64,000 bases of DNA from Urechidicola croceus (GTDB lineage Bacteria > Bacteroidota > Bacteroidia > Flavobacteriales > Flavobacteriaceae), in contig CAJIZG010000001.1 of NCBI GenBank assembly GCA_905181865.1, positions 186,001 to 250,000 on the forward strand, given 5' to 3'. Position numbers and translations under genes: made by a program. Positions within the stretch are counted from its first letter, which is position 1. Each line of letters opens with the position of its first letter. The notes beneath the pieces are model-generated. The model saw only the letters and a list, made by a program, of their open reading frames with translations. It was not told the DNA's origin and made no database searches. Positions 54,328 to 62,672 of the stretch are shown piece after piece.

Positions 54328-54335
54328 TACATTTG
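54328..54335 (+). promoter_or_regulatory. -7 promoter box of smpB, nearly leaderless
   Basis: TACATTTG, perfect TAnnTTTG match ending 6 bases before the smpB ATG at 54341. If used, transcription starts at or within about three bases of the start codon, so the mRNA would be leaderless or nearly so. Confidence 0.45.
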
Positions 54336-54340
54336 CACCA

Positions 54341-54796
54341 ATGCAACCTAGAATTAACATACAAAATAAAAAAGCGAGATTCGAATACGAAATTCTCGAT
54401 GAATACGTAGCCGGAATTAAACTGAGCGGAACAGAAATAAAAAGTATTCGACAAAGTAAGGCTAGAATTACTGAAAGTTTCTGTGAATTTAATGAGACCG
54501 GAGAACTTTTTGTAATCAACATGTTTATTGAAGAGTATTCACACGGTAATGTTTACAATCATAAAACAAAGAGTGCTCGAAAATTACTACTTAATAAAAG
54601 AGAACTTAAGAAGTTGCAAAAAGAAATTCAAAATGTAGGTTTGACAATTGTGCCGTTAAAGTTATTTATGACAACTAAAGGTTGGGCTAAACTGAATATT
54701 GCTTTATGTCGTGGTAAAAAATTATATGACAAACGTGAAACCATGAAAGATCGCGACAACAAGAGAGATTTGGCTAGAATCAAAAAAGATTTTTAA
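54341..54796 (+). CDS. smpB: SsrA-binding protein SmpB
   Basis: A 151-residue tmRNA partner. Hallmarks: NKKARFEYEILDEYVAG, LSGTEIKSIRQ, RKLLLNKRELKKL, and the end RETMKDRDNKRDLARIKKDF that enters the ribosomal decoding centre. Needed for trans-translation. It overlaps the UbiA gene start by one base (TAATG), so both are coupled. Confidence 0.95.
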   Translation: MQPRINIQNKKARFEYEILDEYVAGIKLSGTEIKSIRQSKARITESFCEFNETGELFVINMFIEEYSHGNVYNHKTKSARKLLLNKRELKKLQKEIQNVGLTIVPLKLFMTTKGWAKLNIALCRGKKLYDKRETMKDRDNKRDLARIKKDF

Positions 54797-55677
54797 TGAA
54801 AATATTAGCGTTTTTTCAATTGATTCGATGGAAAAACCTACTCATTATTTTTTTAATGCAACTGTTAGTTTCGGGTATTCTCTTACCTAAATTTGAATTG
54901 ACAGACCCTTTTCTTCATCTTAATTTTTGGTTGATTTCCATGAGTACTATTTGTATAGCAGCATCTGGCTATATAATAAATGATATTTATGATATTCCGA
55001 TCGACCTAATCAATAAAAAAGGAAAAACCATTGTCAGTAAAATAATTTCTAAAAAAACTGCTAAATTTCTTTATATTCTTACAACAATTGTAGGACTACT
55101 ACTCGGAATTTTCGCTTCGATAAACATTAATAAACCACCGTTTATTTTAATTTTTATACTATTAAGTTTTCTATTATTCTTATACTCTTATACGTTTAAA
55201 TCAACTCCGTTACTAGGCAATATTATCATCGCATTTCTGGTGAGCAGTAGCCTTCTAATTATTGGAATCTTTGAACTAGCAAACATTAGTTATCATTCCC
55301 TTACTATCCTATTTACTTACAGTCTATTTGCCTTTATCACAAATTTACTTCGAGAAATCATAAAAGATATTGAAGATATTGAAGGTGATATATGCCTAGA
55401 CCTTAAAACACTTCCCATTCTTATCGGGAGACAAAGAACAAATAATATCGTATTGATAGTATGTATCGCTTTTACTATTGCTATCGTTATGGTGTTATTT
55501 AAGGTAAATGAATTGGAAATTCTTACTCGAATTTATGGAAGTTTATTTATTGTTTTACCAACAGTTTATTTTATTTCAAAATTATATACCTCAAAAACTA
55601 AAAAGGACTATACGAAGCTAAGTTCATTATTAAAAATAATTATGTTACTCGGTATAGGCTCCATATTCACCTTATAA
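54796..55677 (+). CDS. UbiA-family membrane prenyltransferase
   Basis: A 293-residue protein with about nine spans. First aspartate-rich motif INDIYDIPIDLINK (NDxxDxxxD, about 60-72) and second motif IEDIEGDICLDLKTLP (DxxxD, about 195-205). UbiA-type enzymes transfer prenyl groups to aromatic or glycerol-phosphate acceptors. Flavobacterial homologues are commonly labelled geranylgeranylglycerol-phosphate geranylgeranyltransferase; the actual acceptor is not determinable here and menaquinone-type use is equally possible. Idi at 12.4 kb supplies the precursors. Confidence 0.85.
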   Translation: MKILAFFQLIRWKNLLIIFLMQLLVSGILLPKFELTDPFLHLNFWLISMSTICIAASGYIINDIYDIPIDLINKKGKTIVSKIISKKTAKFLYILTTIVGLLLGIFASININKPPFILIFILLSFLLFLYSYTFKSTPLLGNIIIAFLVSSSLLIIGIFELANISYHSLTILFTYSLFAFITNLLREIIKDIEDIEGDICLDLKTLPILIGRQRTNNIVLIVCIAFTIAIVMVLFKVNELEILTRIYGSLFIVLPTVYFISKLYTSKTKKDYTKLSSLLKIIMLLGIGSIFTL

Positions 55678-55685
55678 ATACAATT

Positions 55686-56264
55686 ATGCTAAAAGAGCGC
55701 TTAAAAAAATACAATATTATATTAGCTTCAGGATCACCGAGAAGGCAACAATTATTGAAAGATTTAAATCTTGACTTTTCGATTCAATTGAAAGAAATCG
55801 AAGAGAATTTCCCCTCCAATTTAAAAGGATCGGAAATAACAGATTATTTAGCCAAACTCAAATCGACTCCTTTTCAGAAATTAAAAAAAAATGATATCCT
55901 AATAACTTCTGACACCATTGTTTGGTTGCACAATAAAGCTATTGGAAAACCTAAAAGCAAAATTGAAGCAATTGAGATATTCAACAAATTATCAGGAAAT
56001 ATGCATCAAGTAATTACTTCTGTTTGCATCAAAACAACTCAAAATATCAAAATTTTTAATGATACTACAAACGTGTTTTTCAAAACATTAACAGATGAAG
56101 AAATTAATTATTATATCGACAATTTTTCGCCATATGACAAGGCTGGAGGTTATGGCGTTCAAGATTGGATAGGATATATTGGTGTTGAAAAAATTGAAGG
56201 AAGTTTTTATAATGTAATGGGGTTCCCTATTCATAAATTCTATCAAGAAATGTTAAAGTTTTAA
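55686..56264 (+). CDS. maf: Maf-like nucleoside-triphosphate pyrophosphatase
   Basis: A 192-residue Maf/YhdE protein. ILASGSPRRQQLLKDL is the nucleotide-binding start, SDTIVWLHNKAIGKPK and the D-K-A-G-G-Y-G-V-Q-D loop (YDKAGGYGVQDW) are further signature elements. Maf proteins hydrolyse noncanonical or dTTP/UTP-type nucleotides (house-cleaning) and in some bacteria block septation. Follows the UbiA gene by 8 bases. Confidence 0.92.
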   Translation: MLKERLKKYNIILASGSPRRQQLLKDLNLDFSIQLKEIEENFPSNLKGSEITDYLAKLKSTPFQKLKKNDILITSDTIVWLHNKAIGKPKSKIEAIEIFNKLSGNMHQVITSVCIKTTQNIKIFNDTTNVFFKTLTDEEINYYIDNFSPYDKAGGYGVQDWIGYIGVEKIEGSFYNVMGFPIHKFYQEMLKF

Positions 56265-56288
56265 TTTCTTTTTTAAACTCCAAACACT

Positions 56289-56296
56289 TACATTTG
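56289..56296 (+). promoter_or_regulatory. -7 promoter box of the transketolase-half gene
   Basis: TACATTTG, perfect TAnnTTTG match, 25 bases before the ATG; no matching -33 element. Confidence 0.4.
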
Positions 56297-56321
56297 TGCC
56301 ATTATTATTTTTAATAGACTC

Positions 56322-57281
56322 ATGAAGAAATATACTTATACTGAAAAGAAAGATACGCGCTCTGGTTTTGGAGATGGACTTACAATATTAGGCAGAACAA
56401 ATCCTAATGTAGTAGCACTTTGTGCAGACTTAATTGGTTCTCTCAAAATGCAACCTTTTATCAATGAAAACCCAGATCGTTTTTTTCAAATTGGTATTGC
56501 TGAAGCAAACATGATGGGGATTGCTGCTGGTTTAACTATTGGTGGTAAAATTCCATTTACTGGAACTTTTGCAAACTTCTCTACAGGTAGAGTCTATGAT
56601 CAAATAAGACAATCTATCGCTTACTCTGGTAAAAACGTAAAGATTTGTGCATCTCATGCAGGCCTTACGCTTGGAGAAGATGGTGCAACGCATCAAATAT
56701 TAGAAGATATTGGATTGATGAAAATGTTGCCTGGAATGACGGTTATTAACACCTGTGATTATAACCAAACAAAAGCCGCTACTATTGCAATTGCTGATTT
56801 TAAAGGGCCTGTTTACTTACGATTTGGTAGACCATCCGTTCCAATTTTTATGCCTGATTATCAAGAAGAAGAATTTGTAATTGGTAAAGCTATTCAACTT
56901 ACAGAAGGTACTGACGTTACTATTGTGGCTACTGGTCACTTGGTTTGGGAAGCATTACAAGCATCTGAAGCATTAGAAGCAAAAGGTATCAGTGCTGAAG
57001 TAATTAATATTCATACTATCAAACCATTAGACGAACAAGCTATATTAAAATCTGTAGCTAAAACTGGTTGTATTGTTACTGCTGAAGAACATAATGTTTT
57101 GGGAGGATTGGGTGAAAGCGTAGCTAGAACATTGGCTTTAAATAATCCAACACCACAGGAATTTGTTGCTGTTGATGATAGCTTTGGTGAATCTGCAACT
57201 CCGGCACAATTAATGGAGAAATACGGATTGAATGCTAGTGCTGTTGTAAAAGCAGTTGAAAAAGTAATTAGCAGAAAATAA
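56322..57281 (+). CDS. transketolase C-terminal subunit (PP-binding pyrimidine domain plus C-terminal domain)
   Basis: A 319-residue protein equal to the second half of a split transketolase. FGDGLTILGRTNPNVVALCAD and IGIAEANMMGIAAGL are the pyrimidine-domain core, GEDGATHQILEDIGLM the catalytic His/Glu region, and VTAEEHNVLGGLGES the C-terminal domain. The first half (thiamine-pyrophosphate diphosphate-binding subunit) normally lies directly upstream in Bacteroidetes; here maf takes that place, so the partner subunit must be elsewhere. Also possible: a 1-deoxyxylulose-5-phosphate-synthase-like activity, less likely. Confidence 0.88.
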   Translation: MKKYTYTEKKDTRSGFGDGLTILGRTNPNVVALCADLIGSLKMQPFINENPDRFFQIGIAEANMMGIAAGLTIGGKIPFTGTFANFSTGRVYDQIRQSIAYSGKNVKICASHAGLTLGEDGATHQILEDIGLMKMLPGMTVINTCDYNQTKAATIAIADFKGPVYLRFGRPSVPIFMPDYQEEEFVIGKAIQLTEGTDVTIVATGHLVWEALQASEALEAKGISAEVINIHTIKPLDEQAILKSVAKTGCIVTAEEHNVLGGLGESVARTLALNNPTPQEFVAVDDSFGESATPAQLMEKYGLNASAVVKAVEKVISRK

Positions 57282-57909
57282 TCCTGTCGCTAATTTTTTT
57301 TAATACTATAAATTGATTATTTCAACTATAAAAATGGATGTATCGATTCGATATTTTGTATTCTTATTTACCAATCTGTTATAGCACAATTAGATTGGAA
57401 TATATAAGATCGACTAAGTTTTTTGGAAACGAATGATATTAAACTATAGGCCAAAGGCCCTGACCTAAAAATACATGGCAGTACTGCATGTACGCCCTAC
57501 TTTCTCTTACCGTTAATTTTATGTAAGACGATCGGCATATTCTACTGCTAAAAGTTCTCATAGCCTATCAGATTTTAAGTTGCGGAAGATTGATTTATCT
57601 TCTCTATTTCTAGGTCTGTTATTTATATATATGCATTAAATGCTTATTTTTAGGTGTTTCTACTAGAAAAATTCGAGAAAGGTTTGAATTCTATACTCAA
57701 AATTGAACTGTTTTTAAATTTTTTTTTGCACTGATACTTGGCTTAAACGATTTTTTTTCAAATAATTTCGCTTATTTTTCAAAGATTGATACAGTTATAA
57801 GTAAAAATTTAGAACCCTTTATTTTAAGTGTTGTCCTAAAAATCTAAATGATGGATAGCTATCTATAGATATTGAGATTTTCACAAAAAAAATATATATT
57901 TAGAGCCTC
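57282..57909. other. gene-free stretch with possible signal-peptide remnant and palindrome
   Basis: No intact gene. Around 57345-57410 a hydrophobic frame (FVFLFTNLL, then AQLDWN after a frame change) looks like the decayed signal peptide and start of a secreted protein. At 57472-57492 there is a 20-base palindrome TACAT-GCAGTACTGC-ATGTA with one bulged base, and a GGCCAAAGGCC hairpin at 57449-57459. No function can be assigned. Confidence 0.35.
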
Positions 57910-58489
57910 GAAAAGAAGTATACTAGGAACAGCGCCCTACTACTTTTAGTGATTTTTATTTACTTATTAAATTCAATTTATTATCAAGATGTAACCTTTG
58001 GAGTTAAAGACGGTGTCAATTTTGGTACTGCTGGTGACGTTTATAATTATAGTCTAAATGGGTGCTAACTGCTACACCTGCCCAAGACGTTTATTATACT
58101 CCGGAAAGTATCATGGGTAAAAATTATGGTGCCACCTTTCGGACCTACATAGATTACTTCTATGTATAACCAGAAATAAACTTTTCTAGCATTGCCGGAA
58201 ATTATCAATTTGCTCTTGAAACTGCTGAATGGATACAACCAAATATAAGGCGTCTAATTCTTTTTGGATATAGAGCCTTTGGTTCTGTTATCATATACGC
58301 AGGACCAATTATAGGTATAATCAGTCATCCCGATTTAGAAGGTGCTGAAGAAACATTATACGCTCGTTGACATATGAAAAAACAAATACGGCTTTAAGTA
58401 TTGGACTCTCTGTTGAAGCTTGATATGTTTACGGATTCATAAAAGTAGAAACCTTAAAAATTGACATGGTACATGTCATACTAATTTAG
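57910..58489 (+). pseudogene. outer-membrane beta-barrel protein remnant
   Basis: Conceptual translation with frame changes gives a signal peptide (KKYTRNSALLLLVIFIYLL), YQDVTFGVKDGVNFGTAGDV, a shift, LTATPAQDVYYTPESIMGKN, PEINFSSIAGNYQFALETA, FGYRAFGSVIIYAGPIIG, DLEGAEETLYAR, a stop, then TALSIGLSVEA, a stop, YVYGFIKVE. The start GVKxGxNF and barrel alternation mark the PorT/OMP beta-barrel family of about 200 residues. At least three stops and two frameshifts are needed, so this is clearly a dead gene. Intact members sit in the outer membrane of Bacteroidetes. Confidence 0.7.
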
Positions 58490-58623
58490 GAGAAGTAGTA
58501 GAATAAAATCCGTCTCTATTCATAATTAATATGTACGTTGATTTATTTAGTTTTCGATGAGGTCGGAAACATAGCAAACGGACTAATTCTGATTGGAGAA
58601 ATTATAAAAATTTAAGGTAAAAA

Positions 58624-58654
58624 GTGTCCCGTTAGCTTGCGGAACATTTTTTTA
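58624..58654 (-). terminator. terminator of the FKBP-calcium-repeat gene, bidirectional-looking
   Basis: On the minus strand TGTTCCG-x8-CGGGACA (seven pairs, one G-U) is followed by ACTTTTTA. The plus-strand side also has T7, so it could end readthrough from either side. Confidence 0.55.
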
Positions 58655-58655
58655 T

Positions 58656-59495
58656 TTAACTGTCAGCATCTAAATAATTTGGAGTTCCATCTCCATCAAT
58701 ATCATCATTCGTTGGATCTTCATCCCCATCGGTATCTTCATTTTTTGTAAGCACACCATCACCGTCATCATCTGCATCAAAATAATTTGGAGTACCGTCA
58801 TTGTCTGTATCATCATTAATATAATCGTCATCTCCATTCAAGTCTTCAGTTAGAGAACTCACATTATCATTATCATGATCGGCAGGAGAAGCATGGTGCA
58901 AAGCCACCGTAAAAACTAGTGGTGAACTTGCCGGAATACTCCCTTGTCCACGAGGACCATACGCCAATCCAGATGGAATAAATAAAAATCCACTTCCATA
59001 ATCAATAAATTCAATTGGCCCTCCAGATTGAGAAATATTTGTTCCTCCTCGAAAATATGGAAAACCATAAGACCATCCCTTAATGACACTTTCTAAACTA
59101 AACCAAGGATTCCCAACGGTAATTGATTTTCTTGAATCAAACACAAAACCTTGTAATAATTCTCCTTTATAAGTAGTCAAGACATCATCCAATCTTCCAG
59201 GTTGATATCCCAAACCCACAGGATCGTTAGCAATATAATATAGGTTGTATTCTATTTCATTTTCCAGTACCTGCACAACATTCGCTTTACTATAAAAAGA
59301 AGATTGTCCTGCATCTATTACTAAAATTGAATCTAAATCTTCATTGTAATAGTGCGTATTCATATAATCAATAAGCGCTTCATCATCTAAAATTGCCTGA
59401 CCTGCAGAATCAAATGGTACAAATGTTCTATCGTCGTCACAAGCCATTACACCTCCAACAAGCAAACAGCAAAGAATTAAATTTTTAATGTTCAT
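58656..59495 (-). CDS. FKBP-type lipoprotein with C-terminal calcium-binding (thrombospondin-3-like) repeats
   Basis: A 279-residue lipoprotein (lipobox GGVMAC, residues about 14-19). An FKBP-like domain (LQGFVFDSRKSITVG, ESVIKGWSYGFPY, YGPRGQGSIPASSPLVF) fills about 60-205. The last 70 residues are a series of Asp-rich repeats of the DxDNDGTPNYxDxDDDGDG kind, as in thrombospondin type 3 modules that bind calcium and act as rigid spacers. Placement at the C-terminus of a surface isomerase suggests an extended stalk. It is the fifth peptidyl-prolyl-isomerase-like gene of the window. Confidence 0.82.
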   Translation of the reverse strand: MNIKNLILCCLLVGGVMACDDDRTFVPFDSAGQAILDDEALIDYMNTHYYNEDLDSILVIDAGQSSFYSKANVVQVLENEIEYNLYYIANDPVGLGYQPGRLDDVLTTYKGELLQGFVFDSRKSITVGNPWFSLESVIKGWSYGFPYFRGGTNISQSGGPIEFIDYGSGFLFIPSGLAYGPRGQGSIPASSPLVFTVALHHASPADHDNDNVSSLTEDLNGDDDYINDDTDNDGTPNYFDADDDGDGVLTKNEDTDGDEDPTNDDIDGDGTPNYLDADS

Positions 59496-59533
59496 TTCCT
59501 ATTTTATTTTAAGGGCGCAAGATACAATTTTGT

Positions 59534-59541
59534 TACCTTTG
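59534..59541 (+). promoter_or_regulatory. -7 promoter box of the S4-domain gene
   Basis: TACCTTTG, perfect TAnnTTTG match, 33 bases before the ATG at 59575. Confidence 0.4.
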
Positions 59542-59574
59542 TTTATAGTGTATTAAGAAAATTTAACTTTTTAA

Positions 59575-59940
59575 ATGAGGATCGATAAATATTTGTGGTG
59601 TATCCGATATTTTAAGACACGAAGCATCGCTACAGAGGCATGCAAGAAGGGTCATATTAGGATAAATAGTCTTGTGGTAAAACCCTCTAAAGAGGTCTAC
59701 AATTCTGAAAAAATTTCGATAAGAAAAAATCAAATCAAGTATGAAATAATTGTATTAGATTTACCTAAAAGTCGCGTTGGGGCTAAGTTAGTAGATATCT
59801 ACAGAAAAGATATTACACTTAAAGATGTTTTTGAGCATCAAGATTTATTAAAATACTCTAAAGAGTACTATCGAAAAAAGGGAGCCGGAAGACCTACCAA
59901 AAAAGACAGAAGAGATATTGACGAATATAAAGACGAATAA
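59575..59940 (+). CDS. S4-domain RNA-binding protein, Hsp15-like
   Basis: A 121-residue protein starting with an S4 domain (MRIDKYLWCIRYFKTRSIAT, KKGHIRINSLVVKPSKEV) and a basic tail (KKGAGRPTKKDRRDIDEY). The pattern is that of Hsp15 (HslR), which rescues stalled 50S subunits with attached nascent chain. Followed after 2 bases by a phosphoribosyltransferase gene, so the two are coupled. Confidence 0.85.
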   Translation: MRIDKYLWCIRYFKTRSIATEACKKGHIRINSLVVKPSKEVYNSEKISIRKNQIKYEIIVLDLPKSRVGAKLVDIYRKDITLKDVFEHQDLLKYSKEYYRKKGAGRPTKKDRRDIDEYKDE

Positions 59941-59942
59941 CT

Positions 59943-60440
59943 ATGACGAATTCTATTATTCTTACAAACAAACAAATAATTCATAAAATAAAGAGAATTG
60001 CTTATCAAATACTGGAAGTAAATTCTTCTGAAAAGGAAATAATCATTGCAGGCATTACCAAAAATGGTTTTACTTTTGCAAAAAAAATAAAAGTAGAACT
60101 AAATCAAATAACGGATATCAATATCCTCTTATGCGAAGTTCTAGTGGATAAGAAAAATCCTCTGCGTCCTGTTAAAACCTCATTGCACATCTCTTCGTAT
60201 ACAAACAAATCGATTGTTTTAGTTGATGATGTATTAAATTCGGGGTCTACATTAATTTATGGCGTCAAGCATTTTTTAGAAGTTCCTCTAAAACGTTTCA
60301 AAACCGCCGTTTTGGTGAATAGAGATCATAAAAAATATCCTGTAAAGGCTGATTTTAAAGGGATCTCTTTATCCACTACACTACAAGATAACATCACTGT
60401 AGATTTCGATACTACAGAGGCAATTGCCTATATTGATTGA
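59943..60440 (+). CDS. phosphoribosyltransferase, PyrR-like
   Basis: A 165-residue type I phosphoribosyltransferase. PRPP loop IVLVDDVLNSGSTLIYGV (about 97-114) and a PyrR-like tail AVLVNRDHKKYPVKADFKG. PyrR is a uracil phosphoribosyltransferase and, in Gram-positives, a pyrimidine attenuator; only the enzymatic part can be inferred here, and no pyr operon is nearby. Its end overlaps the convergent aroK by 13 bases. Confidence 0.8.
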   Translation: MTNSIILTNKQIIHKIKRIAYQILEVNSSEKEIIIAGITKNGFTFAKKIKVELNQITDINILLCEVLVDKKNPLRPVKTSLHISSYTNKSIVLVDDVLNSGSTLIYGVKHFLEVPLKRFKTAVLVNRDHKKYPVKADFKGISLSTTLQDNITVDFDTTEAIAYID

Positions 60441-60943
60441 TTTTCAACCAATTGACTAACAACTTCTGTAATTGTTAAATTATCTGTCGTGACTTGATAA
60501 TTTGCGCGTTCATAAAATGAACGGCGTTCAAATAAGTGCTTTGCTATAAATTCTTGCAATCCATCTTTACTTATGGAAGCTACCAAAGGTCGTTTACTTT
60601 TTTCGTGCATCAATCTTGAATGGATTGTTTGTATCGAAGTTTTTAAATAATAAGAAATCGATTTTTCTAAAATTACATCTATATTACTTCCATAACAAGG
60701 TGTTCCTCCTCCCAGCGACAAGACTAAATCATCCTCATTCGACAATAATTCTAGTAAATAATTTGCTTCTATTGCTCTAAAATAAATTTCACCATCGTCT
60801 GCAAAAATAGCTGAAATAGATTTTCCTTCTTTTAATTCTATATAATCGTCTAAATCTAAAAATGGATACGCTAAAATTTGAGATAATTCCCTACCTACAG
60901 CAGATTTTCCACTCGCCATATACCCTATTAAAACTATTTTCAT
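60428..60943 (-). CDS. aroK: shikimate kinase
   Basis: A 171-residue kinase. P-loop GYMASGKSAVG, substrate motif DLDDYIELKEGKSIS, the G-G-G-T loop LSLGGGTPCYG and R in KRPLVAS. It phosphorylates shikimate in aromatic amino-acid synthesis. Last 13 bases are shared with the convergent PyrR-like gene. 107 bases separate its start from the divergent tRNA pair. Confidence 0.92.
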   Translation of the reverse strand: MKIVLIGYMASGKSAVGRELSQILAYPFLDLDDYIELKEGKSISAIFADDGEIYFRAIEANYLLELLSNEDDLVLSLGGGTPCYGSNIDVILEKSISYYLKTSIQTIHSRLMHEKSKRPLVASISKDGLQEFIAKHLFERRSFYERANYQVTTDNLTITEVVSQLVENQSI

Positions 60944-61017
60944 TATTTCGAGACATTAAAATACAAATATCGAATAAATTTTCATAAAATTGACTTGTCA
61001 AAATAAATAATTGATAG

Positions 61018-61025
61018 TATATTTG
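61018..61025 (+). promoter_or_regulatory. -7 promoter box of the tRNA pair
   Basis: TATATTTG, perfect TAnnTTTG match; a TTG element lies at about 20 bases upstream. The predicted start is about 20 bases before tRNA-Lys. Confidence 0.55.
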
Positions 61026-61050
61026 CACTCGCTTAAAGAAAGAAAAGGAC

Positions 61051-61123
61051 GACTTGGTAGCTCAGTTGGTAGAGCACCTCCCTTTTAAGGAGGTGGTCCT
61101 GGGTTCGAGCCCCAGCCAAGTCA
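61051..61123 (+). tRNA. tRNA-Lys (anticodon TTT)
   Basis: 73 bases: acceptor GACTTGG pairs with CCAAGTC, D-arm GTAGCTCAGTTGGTAGAGC, anticodon stem CCTCC/GGAGG with loop CTTTTAA (TTT at 61084-61086), T-arm GGGTTCGAGCCC. The CCA end is not encoded. Shares a promoter with tRNA-Leu. Confidence 0.97.
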
Positions 61124-61174
61124 CAAAAAAGGTCTATTTTTCACTTTACTTTTTTTATTTAGAATACTCTTAAA

Positions 61175-61258
61175 GCGCGTATGGCGGAATTGGTAGACGC
61201 GCAAGCTTGAGGGGTTTGTGTCCACTAGGATGTGCTGGTTCGACTCCAGTTACGCGCA
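61175..61258 (+). tRNA. tRNA-Leu (anticodon GAG)
   Basis: 84 bases: acceptor GCGCGTA pairs with TACGCGC, anticodon stem CAAGC/GTTTG with loop TTGAGGG (GAG at 61209-61211), a short variable arm as in class II tRNA-Leu, T-arm CTGGTTCGACTCCAG. CCA not encoded. Follows tRNA-Lys by 51 bases and precedes an intrinsic terminator. Confidence 0.97.
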
Positions 61259-61265
61259 CAAAAAT

Positions 61266-61294
61266 CTGTTAAAATACTTAGCAGGTTTTTTTTT
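61266..61294 (+). terminator. intrinsic terminator of the tRNA pair
   Basis: CTGTTAA-AATAC-TTAGCAG hairpin (seven pairs, one T-G) followed by nine T, right after tRNA-Leu. Confidence 0.75.
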
Positions 61295-61346
61295 CTTTTA
61301 GCACTACTTTAACTTATATCTATACTATTATTAGTATACTTGTATT

Positions 61347-62159
61347 ATGAATAAAAATTTAATAGTTTTAATACTAATCCTCACTAGTATAAGTAGTTTT
61401 TCCCAAGAAAAAGAAAACGATAGCACTGCAACTGCCAGTACCGAGATCGTAAATATAAAGGGACAAATTGTAAATGGCTTTGACAAAAAACCGCTCGTTG
61501 GTGCTCACGTATTTAACATGAATTCTATAAGAGGCTCTACTAGTAATGATGAAGGTTTTTTTAGTATTCCTGCTAGGGCAAATGATACTATATTTTTATC
61601 TCATATTGGATTTCAATCTGTTAAAATTAAAATTACCTATGATTTAACAAAAGGAAACCCTTTAGAAATTTCTCTCTACGAACAAGCAGAACTCATAGAA
61701 GAGGTATACGTGAAAAATATTAAATTGGTTGGAGTTTTAGAAATAGATTCTAAAAATGTTCCAACCGATAAGTATACAAGAATACATATTAATGGTCTAC
61801 CTCAAACTTATGAAGTAGGAAAACCAAGAAGTCGCTCCTATTCTTCTCCGGTTGACGCTGTTTTTCATCCTGTCGATTTTGTTTATAATATGTTTGGTAA
61901 AAAACCCAAACAACTCAAGAAGTTAAAGCAAATGCGAGATGAAGATGAAATAAGAAAAATGCTAGATTCCAATACGAACAGAGACTTAATGTTGGAATAT
62001 TTAGAATTAACACGAGTAGAATTAGATGATTTACTTAATGAGTGCAATTACTCCGAGTATTTTGCTAAAACGGCAAGTGACATTCAAGTTATTGAAGCGA
62101 TTCTAGAATGTTATGAAAATTATCGAGCCATTAAAAAAGGTTCGACAAAGAAAAAATAG
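61347..62159 (+). CDS. secreted carboxypeptidase-regulatory-like protein (270 aa)
   Basis: A 270-residue protein with a signal peptide (MNKNLIVLILILTSISSFSQ). Residues about 30-115 are a CarboxypepD_reg-like domain (VNIKGQIVNGFDKKPLVGAH, TSNDEGFFSI, DTIFLSHIGFQSVKI) as on the front of SusC-type receptors; the rest (about 120-270) is a charged helical part ending KKGSTKKK. It is the intact paralogue of the broken gene at 34716. Location periplasmic or outer-membrane-associated; function unknown. Confidence 0.75.
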   Translation: MNKNLIVLILILTSISSFSQEKENDSTATASTEIVNIKGQIVNGFDKKPLVGAHVFNMNSIRGSTSNDEGFFSIPARANDTIFLSHIGFQSVKIKITYDLTKGNPLEISLYEQAELIEEVYVKNIKLVGVLEIDSKNVPTDKYTRIHINGLPQTYEVGKPRSRSYSSPVDAVFHPVDFVYNMFGKKPKQLKKLKQMRDEDEIRKMLDSNTNRDLMLEYLELTRVELDDLLNECNYSEYFAKTASDIQVIEAILECYENYRAIKKGSTKKK

Positions 62160-62282
62160 CAAAACCTAGTAATGCTATAATTTCGTTGAAACTTTAAAGT
62201 TTACTGGTTAATTTTAGACCCGCTAAACTCCATGCTATGCATTATTTCAAAAGGCTTCTTCGGAGCCTAATTTCTCATATAA

Positions 62283-62672
62283 CTGCCATGTCATATTGTC
62301 AAAGGCCAGACACCAACAAAAGAAATTTCAACCATTCATAAATTAACTCGCTGGGGTACAAAACGCGGTTCATCGGAAACTGTTTGCGCACCATCTGTTG
62401 AGATCAATTATTACAGTAATTCTACGAACGAACATATTATTAACATATTGGATTCCAATAATAACGAAATTAAAAAGATTAGCCATAGCAGCGATAAAGG
62501 GTTTCATACAGTCTCCCATGATTTGAGTTATTCTAAAAAGGCAATGAAATCACATCTAAAAAATAATAAGGAAACTATTCTCGACGAAGCCAAAAACGGA
62601 AGTTATTATCTTTTCAAAGAAAAACAAAAAGGTATCGTTCATTACGAAACTATTACGATTGATGTAGAATAA
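62283..62672 (+). pseudogene. C-terminal fragment of a secreted BNR-repeat/glycosyl-hydrolase-like protein
   Basis: From the in-frame stop at 62280-62282 to TAA 62670-62672 there is an open stretch of 130 codons without a credible start (no ATG in the first half). It reads as a beta-rich extracellular C-terminal domain: APSVEINYYSNSTNEHIINI, LDSNNNEIKKISHSSDKGFH, VSHDLSY. This resembles the domain that closes BNR/Asp-box, glycosyl-hydrolase-like secreted proteins of Bacteroidetes, from pattern memory. The preceding 120 bases carry no matching upstream domain, so this is a truncated relic. Confidence 0.5.
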
